DNA of 64,000 nt from Pomacea canaliculata (Eukaryota > Mollusca > Gastropoda > Architaenioglossa > Ampullariidae). Below are positions 25,993 through 37,034 of this stretch, piece by piece. The first letter of the stretch is position 1; every line of letters starts with the position of its first letter. The notes beneath the pieces were generated by a model. The model saw nothing but the letters and a program-made list of their open reading frames with translations. It did not search any database and was not told the origin of the DNA. The DNA lies in contig NC_037597.1 of the NCBI RefSeq assembly GCF_003073045.1, positions 10,141,217-10,205,216 of the forward strand. Reading direction: 5' to 3'. The position numbers and the translations under genes are program-made.

Positions 25993-26346
25993 GATTTATG
26001 TAACTACAAGAAAATATTTATAAACTGATCAGGTGCTGTCTTTTCCCCGGACATCAAACATCAGTCTCCGTCTCTAATGGCAGTGACAGTGTTTGCTCAA
26101 AATAGTCACCAGAAGCCCGCTGTTTTTGCGCATAGCAACAACGTCAACATGCGCGTAACGCGTTCCTAAAGCATGTACGCCCTTACTGATTGCTCGCAGC
26201 GTATGGGTATATCGACACTTTAATTGGTACGGGCGCATTGTCAGTCGAACCCATTTAAGAACTCGAACTCGTCATGTGACTACCAGCGAGAAAAAGCGTT
26301 ATCACAATAACGTCTGTGACTTTCTCCGTTACGAAGCACTATCAAA
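25993..26346. promoter_or_regulatory. bidirectional promoter CCDC170 / COX7A2L
   Basis: The two genes diverge with 354 bp between their start codons. The interval is CpG-richer than its surroundings. It holds an inverted CCAAT (ATTGG near 26,223), NRF-1-like halves TGCGCA (26,127-26,132) and CATGCGCG (near 26,148), an X-box half ATAGCAAC (26,132-26,139) and a fuller X-box-like site (26,298-26,311). NRF-1 sites suit a nuclear respiratory gene and X-boxes a ciliary gene, so the two promoters may be superimposed. Transcription start sites cannot be seen. Confidence 0.55.
26298..26311. promoter_or_regulatory. RFX X-box-like motif
   Basis: GTTATCACAATAAC fits the nematode-style X-box consensus RYYNYYATRRNRAC at every position except one central base. 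It lies 36 bp upstream of the COX7A2L ATG and about 306 bp upstream of the CCDC170 ATG. RFX factors drive ciliary genes across animals; binding here is inferred. Confidence 0.4.
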
Positions 26347-27873
26347 ATGTTTTACAAGTTTAACAGTTTCAGTGGGCGGTTAATGCCTGCTACTCAAACT
26401 GAGGCATATTCGCCACAGGTACTTTTGAATGTACAAGGGATGTTTTGCTGATGTAAAGCACATCATAAGACTCAATATAACGTCAACTGCGTTGCACTTA
26501 CAAAATACAAATAGAAAGAAGTACGCAGACACGACATTACTATTACAGGCCACATGGGATGTTGTTGTACGTTTATTTCTAGTGTTATTTTTGCACAAAT
26601 GTTTGTGACTGTTACATTGTTGATTCGGTTGTACGAAGTGGTGGATTGCTATTCGGAAGACTTATACTAATTAAGAGTCTCGGTGTATCTAAAAGTAAGC
26701 ATATATTCCAAATAGGCTTTGCCTATACAACACCGATTGTTTTGGCACATATAAAGTGAATTTCTTGTCCATAATGTCGAGAAAATAGCGCAAATACCTA
26801 GAGCTGTCAGCTTCGGCAGTGGTGTGAATTGTTTGTCCCATGGCCAAAAAACATATTCTTGTTCTTAATGGATCAAACTGATAACATTTTCCAGCTTTCT
26901 AATAACCAAAGTAACATAAAGAAAACAGGCGTTACATATTTAAACCAGATGATCCTGTAGATACTTAAGTGAAAAACACAAAACAAAATGATCGGATCAC
27001 TTAAGAATTTAACATATTTTGTGAATGTGAATTTTATTTTCATTTTTATAAAGTTAAACTGCAGTTATTTGTCTGAAGAGAGAATCCAGTGGTCGACCTT
27101 GTATATAAATTTCAGTCAAAACTATATTGTGTTAAAAATCAGTATTATGCAAATCACAAACATCGAGAATTCCTTTAGAGTAGACTTGTATCTACAACTA
27201 AAGTGTTTGTGTATATAGGGTCTCAATCCAGCAGTGTGTGAGCCCTCACGAATCATATTTGATTCAAAGAAAACTCGGACAGCAAGCGATAGTTCAACAC
27301 CAGTTCGTTCTTCCACCAGTTCAAAAGCGTCTTCCACTGGTAAATTACCTGCAGGAGGTGTTGTACCTACAAGTGCTCGGTATAAACGGATCCAGGAACT
27401 GCAGAACCATTTCCTGGTTGGTTTTTGGGGTTGGAGAACTGGTTGTACACTTTAAAGCAATTGTGATCTTTTTTGGCTGGGGTTCCTTTTGGTCAGAAGT
27501 AGAGTGTCTGCACACAATTTTACTAACTTTCATGTTGTGATTGTGACATTTCATTGTTTCTTGTCCAAATTGTCCAAATTGGCTTTGATAAATTATTACT
27601 TAAATAACTTAAGGTATTATTATAGACCTAGTAGCTAATCAGTAGAGGCCAAGTAATAATAAGTACTGGTGTGTTTGGTATTACCAATAGCACTGCTAAG
27701 AATAAAATTTACCTTGGGTTTACCATTTTCAGAAGAATGATGGCAGACTGGTGTGGCAGAAAATGGGTGTCAGGGATGCTGTTCCTTATTGGACTACAAT
27801 AGGGCTCTGCATAGTGGGCACCCTGGTGACAGCAAATCTCTTCTGCGACATGATTTTTCCTAAAAAAAAATGA
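26347..27873 (+). CDS. COX7A2L: COX7A2L/SCAF1, supercomplex assembly subunit
   Basis: Three exons: 26,347-26,418, 27,219-27,416 and 27,733-27,873, giving 136 aa (human about 114). The first exon reads MFYKFNSFSGRL...AYSPQ, closely matching the human N-terminus MYYKFSGFTQKL...AYSPQ, and exon 2 opens GLNPAV where human has GLKPVV. This N-terminal part is the SCAF1-specific region that contacts complex III. The C-terminal part is the COX7A-like fold, LVWQKMGVRD then a single membrane helix and the FPKKK end, which takes the COX7A place in complex IV. A Ser/Thr-rich linker (residues about 45-65) is longer than in human. The donor after HFL (GTTGGT) is weak but forced by phase. A candidate AATAAA is at 28,324-28,329. 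Expected in the mitochondrial inner membrane. Confidence 0.9.
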
Positions 27874-28394
27874 GTTATTATAATAGGGCCTCCTGTTAGC
27901 ACAATAGTAAGTTTGACAACACTTTTTAATTTGCTAGGCCTGGGCTATTTAATGCATAGTTCTAATGGGAAATACAAACGAAGGTCACATGACAACTATG
28001 GTCACAATCGCTAGACATCTCACCTTCAATAGTGACGTCATAGCCAGTCATTTCGCGACTTCCAGTAGAATGCAGGAGAAAGTGACTTTGGACAAACAAC
28101 AAACCACATGTCTAGCAGCAACACGATAATTGACTCAGTCACAAGACAATCATTGAAAAAAGATGAATCTGGGGTTTAAACTCCCTGAAAGACTTAAAAA
28201 CAGACAAGTGTAACAAATTGAGGGGACTGACCTCTATCATTTTGTCTCGCCTGATGTCTTTTTCTTTTGCTGCACTTTGTTTCTCAGTGGCAGTTCTTTT
28301 GATTGGAGACACTGGCATCAACAAATAAAAATGTGGAAGTTGCATGGCAGGGACAAGACTTGCTTGACAAGGTCAACCCTTTGGGCAGAGCGAG

Positions 28395-29118
28395 AGGCGG
28401 AGTTTAGCATAGTCCTTGCTACTCCTTGAGGGGCATAGGGCCACAATACCAACTATCCAGCGGTTTTGGGCAGTCCCCCCATGTGGTTTCGGCATACTTT
28501 GCCTCGCTCTTTACTGTTCTTTTCCAAGTCTACTTTGGCCTTCCAACTCTCCTCTTCCCCTGAGGGTTCTTATCAAATGCCTGCCTGCTAGTGGTGTCAT
28601 CTGGTTTGCGTAGGTGTGTCCTATCCACCTCCCCTTTTTTTTCTTGGTGTCTTCGCTAGTGGGATTTTGGTTGGGTTTTTTCTCACAGGCTGATGTTGGA
28701 GATCTTTCCAGGCCATCAAATTCCCAAGATACATCGGTTAATTAAGGTCTGAATCTTGTTGTTGATGGTATATGTCACTCTCCAAGTTTCAGAACCATAC
28801 AGTAGGACTGCCTTCACATTTGTATTAAAGGTGTGAGTCTTTCTGTGGAGGGATAGTCTTTCTGTGGAGGGATGGTGCTTGGGAGTTCCAAATGGGATGT
28901 AGGCTGTTGAAAGCTCCTTGTTTTTTTCATCACTTCACATTCTGTTGACTTAAGCCAGTCTTCTCTGCTTCCTTTAATAGCCTATTCAGTTTGGTTTTTG
29001 CACGCTGTTGCCAATTAGATAGGAGACTAATGTCATTTTCAAAGTCCAGGTCCTCTAGCTGTTTGGTGAAGGTCCACTGGATACCAATGTTGTCTTGGAT
29101 CGCATTATGCATAATCAA
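28395..29118 (-). mobile_element. RTE-like LINE, truncated, 3' half of ORF2
   Basis: Read on the minus strand, the order of motifs is intact though the frame is broken: GIQWTFTKQLEDLDFENDISLLS near 29,030 (the FADD catalytic box, here FEND), then VKAVLLYGSETW near 28,800, LINRCILGI near 28,740, RWIGHT near 28,620 and NPQGKRRVGRPK near 28,560. This succession is typical of the RTE/BovB-like and related LINE C-terminal region. Confidence 0.75.
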
Positions 29119-30120
29119 GAGCTGGAGTTACTACTGGTTAATCAGGGCCCATGCCATCTTTTTTGGGGGTGAGGGGGGGTGGGTGGGCAATCAGTTTGAT
29201 CATCAGTTGATTCGACCACAAAATATTGCATGTTACAGTTGGTGAAATTTTATACCTAGTTGGAATCTTACAAAAATAGCATGGAAGCTGTTTGTCGAGT
29301 ATCTTAGAATTATTTTAAAGAAAGGGAATGGTGGATACTATATATCTTTTCAGTGTCAGTAAGCATCACTCTTAGTGTGTAAAGAGCATCATCTGAGCTT
29401 GAAATTAGTCAGCCTGGAACTTCAGATGTTTAATCTTAACCTACACAGCTTATTTATTGCCACGCTTACCTAGATCTTAGTGACATCCTCATGATCAAGC
29501 AGTTATAATTCTGCTTTAGTTTAAAAGCTGAATTGTACTGTTGCATTACAATTTGATTTTACAATTTGCCCTTTTGAATTAAAGTTTGCATGCATTTTTT
29601 ATTACAGGTTATTCAAAGGAGAAAGGTTCAAGGAGTTCTACCTTAGGTAGGAAATTTTAAAAAGTACTATCTTAAATTATTTTAGGTCTATTTTCAATTC
29701 TTTAAGAAAATAGACCCATTTCAGTTGATATTGTTACTTCACATTTTGTGATTAAAAGATATTTAGCATCAGGTTTTGTTTTTATTTATATATGTGTGAA
29801 TATGTGATACTCATTGTTGTTCCCAATTTTATACTACCACTTCACACATCTAGAAGTTCAGAGATAATAATAAATAATTGGAGTCTGAATTAATGTGTAA
29901 CCCACACAAGGTCTCCCTTATGGGATTACGCAGGGGTGAGCCAGTCATGCAAGAAATCACAACACAAGAAAAAACATTTTCCAATAGCGAAGACAGTAGT
30001 AATAACTATTTTGTTCCTCCATAGAATGGTGGAGGACGAAGCTAATCCATCAGATGCTTTGTCTCATGCGTGTATATCAATATATTTATTGCACATATGT
30101 TCAGACACACTCAAATACAG

Positions 30121-30300
30121 CAAGGGTTGGTTGTCCTGGGCTCAACTCTTGTCTCAGGTAGCCTGTTCTTTCTATGAATTTGGCATGTTTACAGGGCTGG
30201 CTGCCTTGCCATGATATAGCCTTAGTTGCTGGCTCAGCATATTGCCCCACTCCACGCTCAGACAGGAGACAGGGTACTTTTAAGTGGTTAACCCATTGAG
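30121..30300 (+). repeat. tRNA-derived SINE family A, copy 1
   Basis: A B-box-like CTGGGCTCAACTCT is followed by a body with GGCATGTTTACAGGGCTGGCTGCCTTGCC and ATATAGCC...GCTGGCTC. The same body is found in reverse at 62,805-63,010, where an A box is also present. The A-box part of this copy is lost or diverged. Confidence 0.7.
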
Positions 30301-31199
30301 CGCATTGCGCTTGCCTCTACTTGGGGAAATACACTCTATAAATTTAACTATTACTGTATTATTATTGTCATTTGCTCACCTTCTAAGGGGCAATGGCTCT
30401 TGAATGAATAAACAATCTAAAAATCAGCTATTACTTTATTCTTAACAGGTCATACAATCTCCAATATTAATACAACATTCATTTTATAGTTAGAGTGTAA
30501 GGTGGCATGTAAACGAATGGAGAGGACAGTCCACAATTTATACAGCAGTAAATGAATGTATCTTCACTAATTTTTTAAGATGTTTGATTTGCAGTGGGTA
30601 TTTTTTTTAATTTGATATTATTTGAAGTTACTGTAAGATTAATGGTCTGCTGACTGAAGATTTTAAATACTGTATGTGTTCAGCTTGTAACAAAAACTTA
30701 AAATAATATGCCATTTCCTGAAAAATTTAAAAGCCAGAGTGAACTGCCCCACTACTTTCTTGGGAGTCTAGAGACCATATACCCTGATATCCCAGATGTA
30801 TTTAATAAGATGTATCTAATAAGCTTCCATTGTTAGGGTTACTTTAGGGGCCATATGTTAAAAGGCATTTTATAGATTTGACCTCTCTCAGTGAGTGATC
30901 ATGATTGCAAGTTTTATTTTAAGAACTGAATGATTTTGATTTTTCAACTCTGTCATTTGAAAAAAAATGTAGCTCTTTGACAAAAAAGGCAAAATATGCA
31001 TATTGTGTCTGTAGTTCATTTAGGACCATCCCATCCCAAATATTTGTTACCTTCCACTTTTTAATAAAAAAAATTGTTACATGCAGTATGGCTAAAACAC
31101 TTGTTAAACCCTTGTGTAGTTTTTCAAAGGATATATTGTGGTGAATGCAGACCTGTTTTCGGGTAAAAAGTTCTCGTTTAGCACATATTAATCACTGCC

Positions 31200-31925
31200 T
31201 TTTTGTCACATATATGTATATTGCCCACAGCAACTAGATATTACACATTTCAGAGTTGCGCTGGGTATCAAAACATATGCAAGCAAGCATGTGTCTATAC
31301 TCACCAACTAGTACTATACATGACCCTCACAAACTGCAACGGGACACATTCAACTATTGGTCCTGACACAAGCTATGGCAAAGTTAGGAAGGCTATTGCT
31401 TCAGCAAAGTAACCGTTTCTCAACCAGGAAGTTATGGCCTGGATGTGTCTATACTTGACCACAGACAGAACAGGCCATTAGCCAGATGGGATGCATCTGC
31501 CACAGTCTTGCATGCCCTGCATTAACTTCACTGTGTATAAATTGTGCCCACAGTTCACAGCCAATACATCTGCTAGCTTCACACACCAGTAGTCCAGGAC
31601 TTTGATTTTGGATGGTGTTGCCGTACCAGACAGTGACAGAGAATGTCGGTGCACTCTCGTACACTGCCTAGTAAAATTGGACCAGAATGTCCCATCTTAT
31701 GCCAAATTTCTTTAGCTGACATAGAAAGATAAAGTAAAGGCGTTGCTGGGCTTTCTTGATAGTCGACACCCCACTGATTTCCCAGCTGAGATCATTCGAG
31801 ATGGTGGATTCCAGAAACCTAAAGGGGTGTGATGTGTTCATCTGCATTCTCTTTTGTTTAAGAATGCTCATCTGCAACTGGCAATAGATTAGAACCACAC
31901 AAGTATGGACATATTTCAAGAGAAG
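31200..31925 (-). mobile_element. decayed Rex1/CR1-like LINE, 3' part of ORF2
   Basis: Two minus-strand frames (31,668-31,919 and 31,449-31,664) carry FRFLESTISNDLSWE, KKAQQRLYF, LKKFGIRWDILVQFY and then SAPTFSVTVWYGNT and CIGCEL. The arrangement matches the thumb and C-terminal region of Rex1/CR1-type LINEs (KFLG..IS..L.W, KKAQQRLYFLR, LTFSVTVWYG). At least one frame change separates the two halves. Confidence 0.75.
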
Positions 31926-33184
31926 GTGTCTTTTTTTTTTTTAGGTGGGGGAGAAAAAGGCAATTCTTGATCGGGTAAGATTGGGTTGTTGAAGTGCTGT
32001 AACATGGATACTGATGGTACGACCCATTCAAGTAAGCAAGGCCAACTGGTTACAATGAATAATCATCATGACCTAGGTACAATTTGTATTACAATGACAC
32101 AGTTCACAACCAAAATAAGACCACAAGCCTAGACTTCCTAGGTAAGTGCTCTTTTTCTGGAGAATGAATTCTCACATGAAATATTTGAAAGAATATGCAA
32201 TAATATTAAAAAAAATAAATCTAACAAATCAGTCTACTCCCATAACGAAATCTAATACACTGCCATCAAGTATCCCCTCTGTCATTTGCAAGACAAAACT
32301 AAAGATGACAGCAAATGCCATATCGGTAAAAATGAAGTACTCATCCAAAACTAGTCCTATATGCACTATCTTACAGTAGCACCAAAAACATTTTTTTTTC
32401 ATCGTTTTTCTCTACACATTTTCATTAGCAACATTTAGAATAATAGAGAACTGCATGTTAAAATATTTTGTGAGCTGAATATAATGAGATGAAAAATTCA
32501 AGCCCTATTTGATACTTTGTCAACAACACTCCATCCAGTTGGATTTTAACTACTCGTTGCAAGCAATATCACAGAAATCTATATGAACAGTTCCGGAAAA
32601 AGTATTCATAAGGCTTACCCTATATATGGAGGCAATTATCATACCTGTGTGATGTGCAATGTTATGTCAAAGAAGAGCTATGTCTTTATATTTACATTTT
32701 ATTCAGTTATACAATTCAGAAATGAGGACAAAAATTTGGAATGAAGGGGTTTTCACAAGTTTGAAATTTCTAATACTTAAGAGCCCATATAGTACTGCAA
32801 TAAATTTCTTCCCTCCCCCACTCAAAAACAATTACACAGTATAATAATCACAACACTTGTAACAATTTGATGTAACTGTACATTTTTGTAAATGCTAAGA
32901 TTCATCTACAAGTTTGGGATTTATCCCCTTTAGCACATAATCTCTTAATTACTAATAAAAATTAGTTGTCTTGCCAGAAATGCATGCATAAGCACAAACA
33001 TAATATGAGGTCCACATTATAGCCTAAATATGGGGTTACAACCCAAGAGCAGTCATCATGATTACTTTTTGGAATTGCTAAACATTTTTAATTGTAAGTT
33101 TGTAGCTGTGCAAAATATAGTCATGTTCCACTCATCATAAAATGATTTTTCATTCTGCAACACCAAAAGCTGTCCAGGTATCCA

Positions 33185-33655
33185 TTATAAAGTAGCCAAA
33201 ATCCTAGAGAAAGATATGATAATGACCGCCACAGTTTGTCCAATACCCCACACAAGTGCATAGTACGGGTGCATGTGAAAGTCTGAAGCCCTGTAAACAC
33301 CTGCAATAGCTGCACTGCAGATAGCACCTCCTGTCAATGGAGAGATGATCCCCATGGCAACGATCCCAATAGGAATCCAGCGACCAACGCGGTGTTTACG
33401 AAGTCGACAGATGGCGATTAAACACGCTCCCACATGAACTGCCAGGGATGAAAACAAGGACCACAAAAACACCGAGTACCAGATTTCTATAAAGCTATTG
33501 AGGGGATCATTTGCGGTCAACGAGAGAACGTTAAGGACCGAATCGTGTGCTCCAGCTTGGAAGTCTTCTCCCGAGATTTCACCTAGAAGACCAATTGAGC
33601 TAAAAGTAAAGAACGCCATTTCTGCTGCTACCGTTCTTTGTTGCTTTCTTAACAT
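33185..33655 (-). CDS. TMEM170: TMEM170 family membrane protein, intronless
   Basis: A single uninterrupted frame of 156 aa on the minus strand. From about residue 57 to the end it follows TMEM170A/B closely: EIWYSVFLWSLFSS, then a helix, RKHRVGRW, ISPLTGGAICSAAIAGVYRA, and the terminal FSRILATL shared with human TMEM170A. Three hydrophobic segments are visible (roughly residues 60-82, 93-117 and 132-152). TMEM170A acts in ER sheet and nuclear envelope shape. The N-terminal 55 residues are not conserved; a second ATG at 33,619 could also start. Vertebrate homologues have introns, so this copy is a retrogene or lost its introns. A CCGCCAT YY1-like site is at 33,809-33,815 and a minus-strand AATAAA at 32,698-32,703. 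Confidence 0.9.
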   Translation of the reverse strand: MLRKQQRTVAAEMAFFTFSSIGLLGEISGEDFQAGAHDSVLNVLSLTANDPLNSFIEIWYSVFLWSLFSSLAVHVGACLIAICRLRKHRVGRWIPIGIVAMGIISPLTGGAICSAAIAGVYRASDFHMHPYYALVWGIGQTVAVIIISFSRILATL

Positions 33656-36435
33656 GCCTGTTACATCGCTAGGTCTCTGTCGCTTTATTTCTGCACAGAC
33701 ACCACAACATAAAATCCATGGCGTTTCACCAATGGTGTAAATCGGCTACCTACTTCCTGTTACGACATCATTTTACGCCTTGCCGTAAACCCGTGGTGTG
33801 AGCAATATCCGCCATTCCTCGTTCCAGGGACGTCGTGTTTGTGCAAGGTGAAACATCTTTATTTCCTTACACAGTTCTTTATGTAAATATCTGCAGTATG
33901 TGGCGCTGAAATCTGTTATATGTAAAAAGATGCTGCTGTCACAATTTTTGAGCACCACTCTATATATTATCTCGCCAGGGTGATACATCTTATGACCTTC
34001 ATTTGCGCTCGCTGTTACTTGCCTACGTGATCTCCAGTTCTTCTGATTCTTTGCCTTCAGTGTTAAGATCGAATTGAAAGACATCATCTTTATTGCTGGA
34101 AGTCAAATGTTACAGTTCCAGAGAACACATATAAATGCTACAATTCTAGAATTTTGAATTTTTTTTCGCTGTCATTGTACAAATGGACCCATAAAAATTA
34201 AATGTCGTAAGCCCGAACTGAGCCAGTACATTTACATTAGATGTTAATGGTTCAAAGATGTTTCATTATCATTATTTGCATTAAAAATTTAATGGAGAAA
34301 ATAATTTTGATGACACTGCCAAACTACTAACTGTACTCTATCCAGGTTTAGGGAGATGTTAACCAGTCTTAAACTACCAAGAAACACTCCTGTCTATATT
34401 TTTTACTTTCCTGGTGTTTTGTATATTTGTTCACTTTATTTTATTTATTTTTTGTTGTTGTTGTTTTGTTTTTTCTGCGCATTGAGCATTCTTCTGAATG
34501 GATACCTGCAAATTACAAATCGACATCATCATCATGTTTCTCCTCTAATTTGTTTACTTGGTTACTTTCTCAGCATACGGTTACAGCTCTCATAGTACTA
34601 CATTTTGTGTGTGTATGCACTAAATGATATAGTGTATTTGAGATGATTCAAACCTCTAAATTCTATTTTTAAAAATATGAAGAAACTCATCAGAAAATTG
34701 TAAATTACTCCAAGGGAACCTTCAAATGCATGCTCAGAAAACTAAACAGAACATCAAATTTATGTTGTAAAAAATCAAACAAACCTAAATAAAGTATCTT
34801 ATCAAAATATTTATTTTGCTTATCAAACACTGCACGTGTAACTGTTCTCCTTTAATAGAGCGTAATAAATCCTAGTGTACTGTAGGGATGTTTCATTTCA
34901 TCAACCATCTAAAAACTGTCATGCAGATAAACAGGTTACACTGTTCACAGTATATGCAGAGAATGATTCCAAAAAGTCACCATTAAAATAATATAAAAAT
35001 GTTAAAAAACTATAATTCATATTACCTGTATTTCTTACATTGTGCTTATCTATATGATTTAAGTTAAATTTTGATGTGGCACATTATTATTAGAATTATT
35101 TACTTATTTTTGAGGACTAATTGGTGACATTTGCTGACCAAGAACTGGGGTATGTTTAAAAATTGTCATAGTTCTTTGCAAAGGTAGTATCACTTATAAT
35201 TCAAGTCACTTTGTGCTTTGCTAGGTCTATTGCGAAAATGAAACAAGTTCAGACTGGCAATGTGATTAATCCCAGCTTAACCTGTTTACTATTTAAACAA
35301 ACAGATCAGAACCTTTGCTGTAAAAACTGAAGAACATAAGATGCATATAAGAAGGCCATATCATATGATATGAAGGGTGATACCGCTCAATATATCATGT
35401 AAAAGATCATATTTACAAATAGTAATATAAACTCATCAGATGGTAGATAAGTAAATAATAAATGTGCACAAAAAAGTACAATATATGCTCCACATTTATA
35501 TAGTTCTGAAGAAGCATCTGGCATCATTCTACATTACTTTGATACACCATGACTCAACAATGAATAAGTCAGCCTTGCCAGATAGGTTAAGTGTTCACTC
35601 TCATACGCACTGCTTAGGATTAATGAATTTTATATATGGCACATAATGGTAGGAAAGAGTGGATTTGATGGCTACGAATGTGAGTGTACTTTTCAGGCCA
35701 GATGGACCCAGTTAGCAAAGAATGACTGCTTGATTAGCAGGCACCATAATGTACTACTTATTTCCCACTTTTATGTTAAACCATTCCTTTACGCCATAAG
35801 CTAAAAGTTTGGCATTGTAATACATGTTTTTTTTTTAGAATTGAGCGATAAAATCACGCTTATTGCTTTAAGAATAGTCTTAAAATGGAATTGATATTTT
35901 TGAAGGGTCGTATCTACAATGTAAAATAACTACTAGGAACAAAATGTTTATAAAGGTACAACCAGGAAAATAAAGTATATACACCAAGTGAAACAAGCCT
36001 CACAAGACAATGAATCATAATGTGTTATTCCACACATGGTTTTAATACTAAACAATTAAGAAATGAAAGTATAGAGATGTAAATATCACATCGCTGCTGT
36101 ATGCATCTCTAAATTTTCAGATATGTGAAACATTTATAAAGTGCTAACTGTTCCCTATAAACCAGTTGCAAAATGGGTTATTGATGCACAAGTCATATTA
36201 CTAGTCATCACCTTTTAATACGAACACATAGGCACTTCTATATTAGGTTTCCAACTGTTCATCTGAAGTGAGATAATGTTCTGCCAGACCCTCTGTATTA
36301 TATCATTTGCATGTTTGAATGCACATGTCCACCGCATCATGTCATGAAATAATTAAAAAGTGTATGGTTGATAGCATATGATATGTGACAATAAATGCAA
36401 AAATTGTTTATTGATACAAAATTCTCTGCTTCAAG
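33656..36435. other. spacer with TMEM170 promoter, no further gene recognised
   Basis: The first 200 bp hold the likely TMEM170 promoter, with GACGTC near 33,830. A 104-codon minus-strand frame (33,773-34,087) overlaps it and is probably chance or 5' UTR. The rest is AT-rich with no recognisable exon; the last part is upstream sequence of COX7A and may include a non-coding first exon. Confidence 0.5.
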
Positions 36436-37034
36436 ATGTTTTCCCAGCTTATTGTGCGGAGACTTGCAACAGCTGCATCTGGCAAGCCACTGGGTGTGGT
36501 GCCAGCAAATGCTCGCTACAAGAAATTACAGCAATTGCAAAATGTTTTCTGCGTGAGTTTTTTTGCAAAATTAAAACGTAAAATATTTAATGAGAATATA
36601 CTAGAATTATAAGTTTTCATAGTCATGTTCACATTCTTAATTTTAAAAATTAAAAGAAAAATCTGTTTGTTCAGACAGAAGTTTCTTTATTTTTGTATGA
36701 AGTAAGACTGTTGCAGCTCATCATGTCAACCAAGCAATATGAAGCTGAAACAGCAAAGGCATGTTATCAGGTTTCAGAGTGATACATGTAACACAGGTTG
36801 ATGTGATGATATGATTTCTTTCTTTTGTTTTAATGCTTTTTTAAGTTGTCATGTCCGACAAATAGTAAAGTACACTTGCTTTTGTTACAGCGTGATGATG
36901 GCTTGCTGGTGTGGCAGAAGATGGGAGCAAGAGACATGTTTATGTACTACACCACCCTTTTGATTACTATTGGAGGGCTTATACCGTGCCTGACCATCAT
37001 TGGAAAGATGTCTTTCCCTAAAAAACAAGAGTAG
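36436..37034 (+). CDS. COX7A: cytochrome c oxidase subunit 7A
   Basis: Two coding exons, 36,436-36,552 and 36,891-37,034, give 86 aa, close to the 80-83 aa of vertebrate COX7A1/A2. The first 20 residues (MFSQLIVRRLATAASG) form an amphipathic, Arg-containing mitochondrial targeting sequence. The mature part carries ARYKKLQQLQNVF, LVWQKMGARDM, one membrane helix (about residues 58-79) and the end FPKKQE, identical to the human COX7A2 end. It is a structural subunit of complex IV in the mitochondrial inner membrane. The intron falls at the same place (after QNxFx, before xDG) as the last intron of COX7A2L 8.7 kb upstream, so the two are tandem paralogues. A candidate AATAAA is at 37,415-37,420, another near 37,978. 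Confidence 0.93.

Larger units (their letters stand above)
27874..33184. other. transposon-rich spacer between COX7A2L and TMEM170
   Basis: No host gene was recognised. Besides the RTE-like LINE, the SINE and the Rex1-like LINE listed separately, the stretch is AT-rich with no recognisable frame. The 32,146-33,184 end is probably the 3' UTR and flank of minus-strand TMEM170, with a minus-strand AATAAA at 32,698-32,703. A 19-bp tandem duplication (28,836-28,873) lies inside the RTE-like copy. Confidence 0.55.

Noticed and set aside
33773-34087. 104-codon frame on the minus strand upstream of TMEM170
   Set aside because: No domain or homologue recognised; it overlaps the likely promoter and 5' region of TMEM170.
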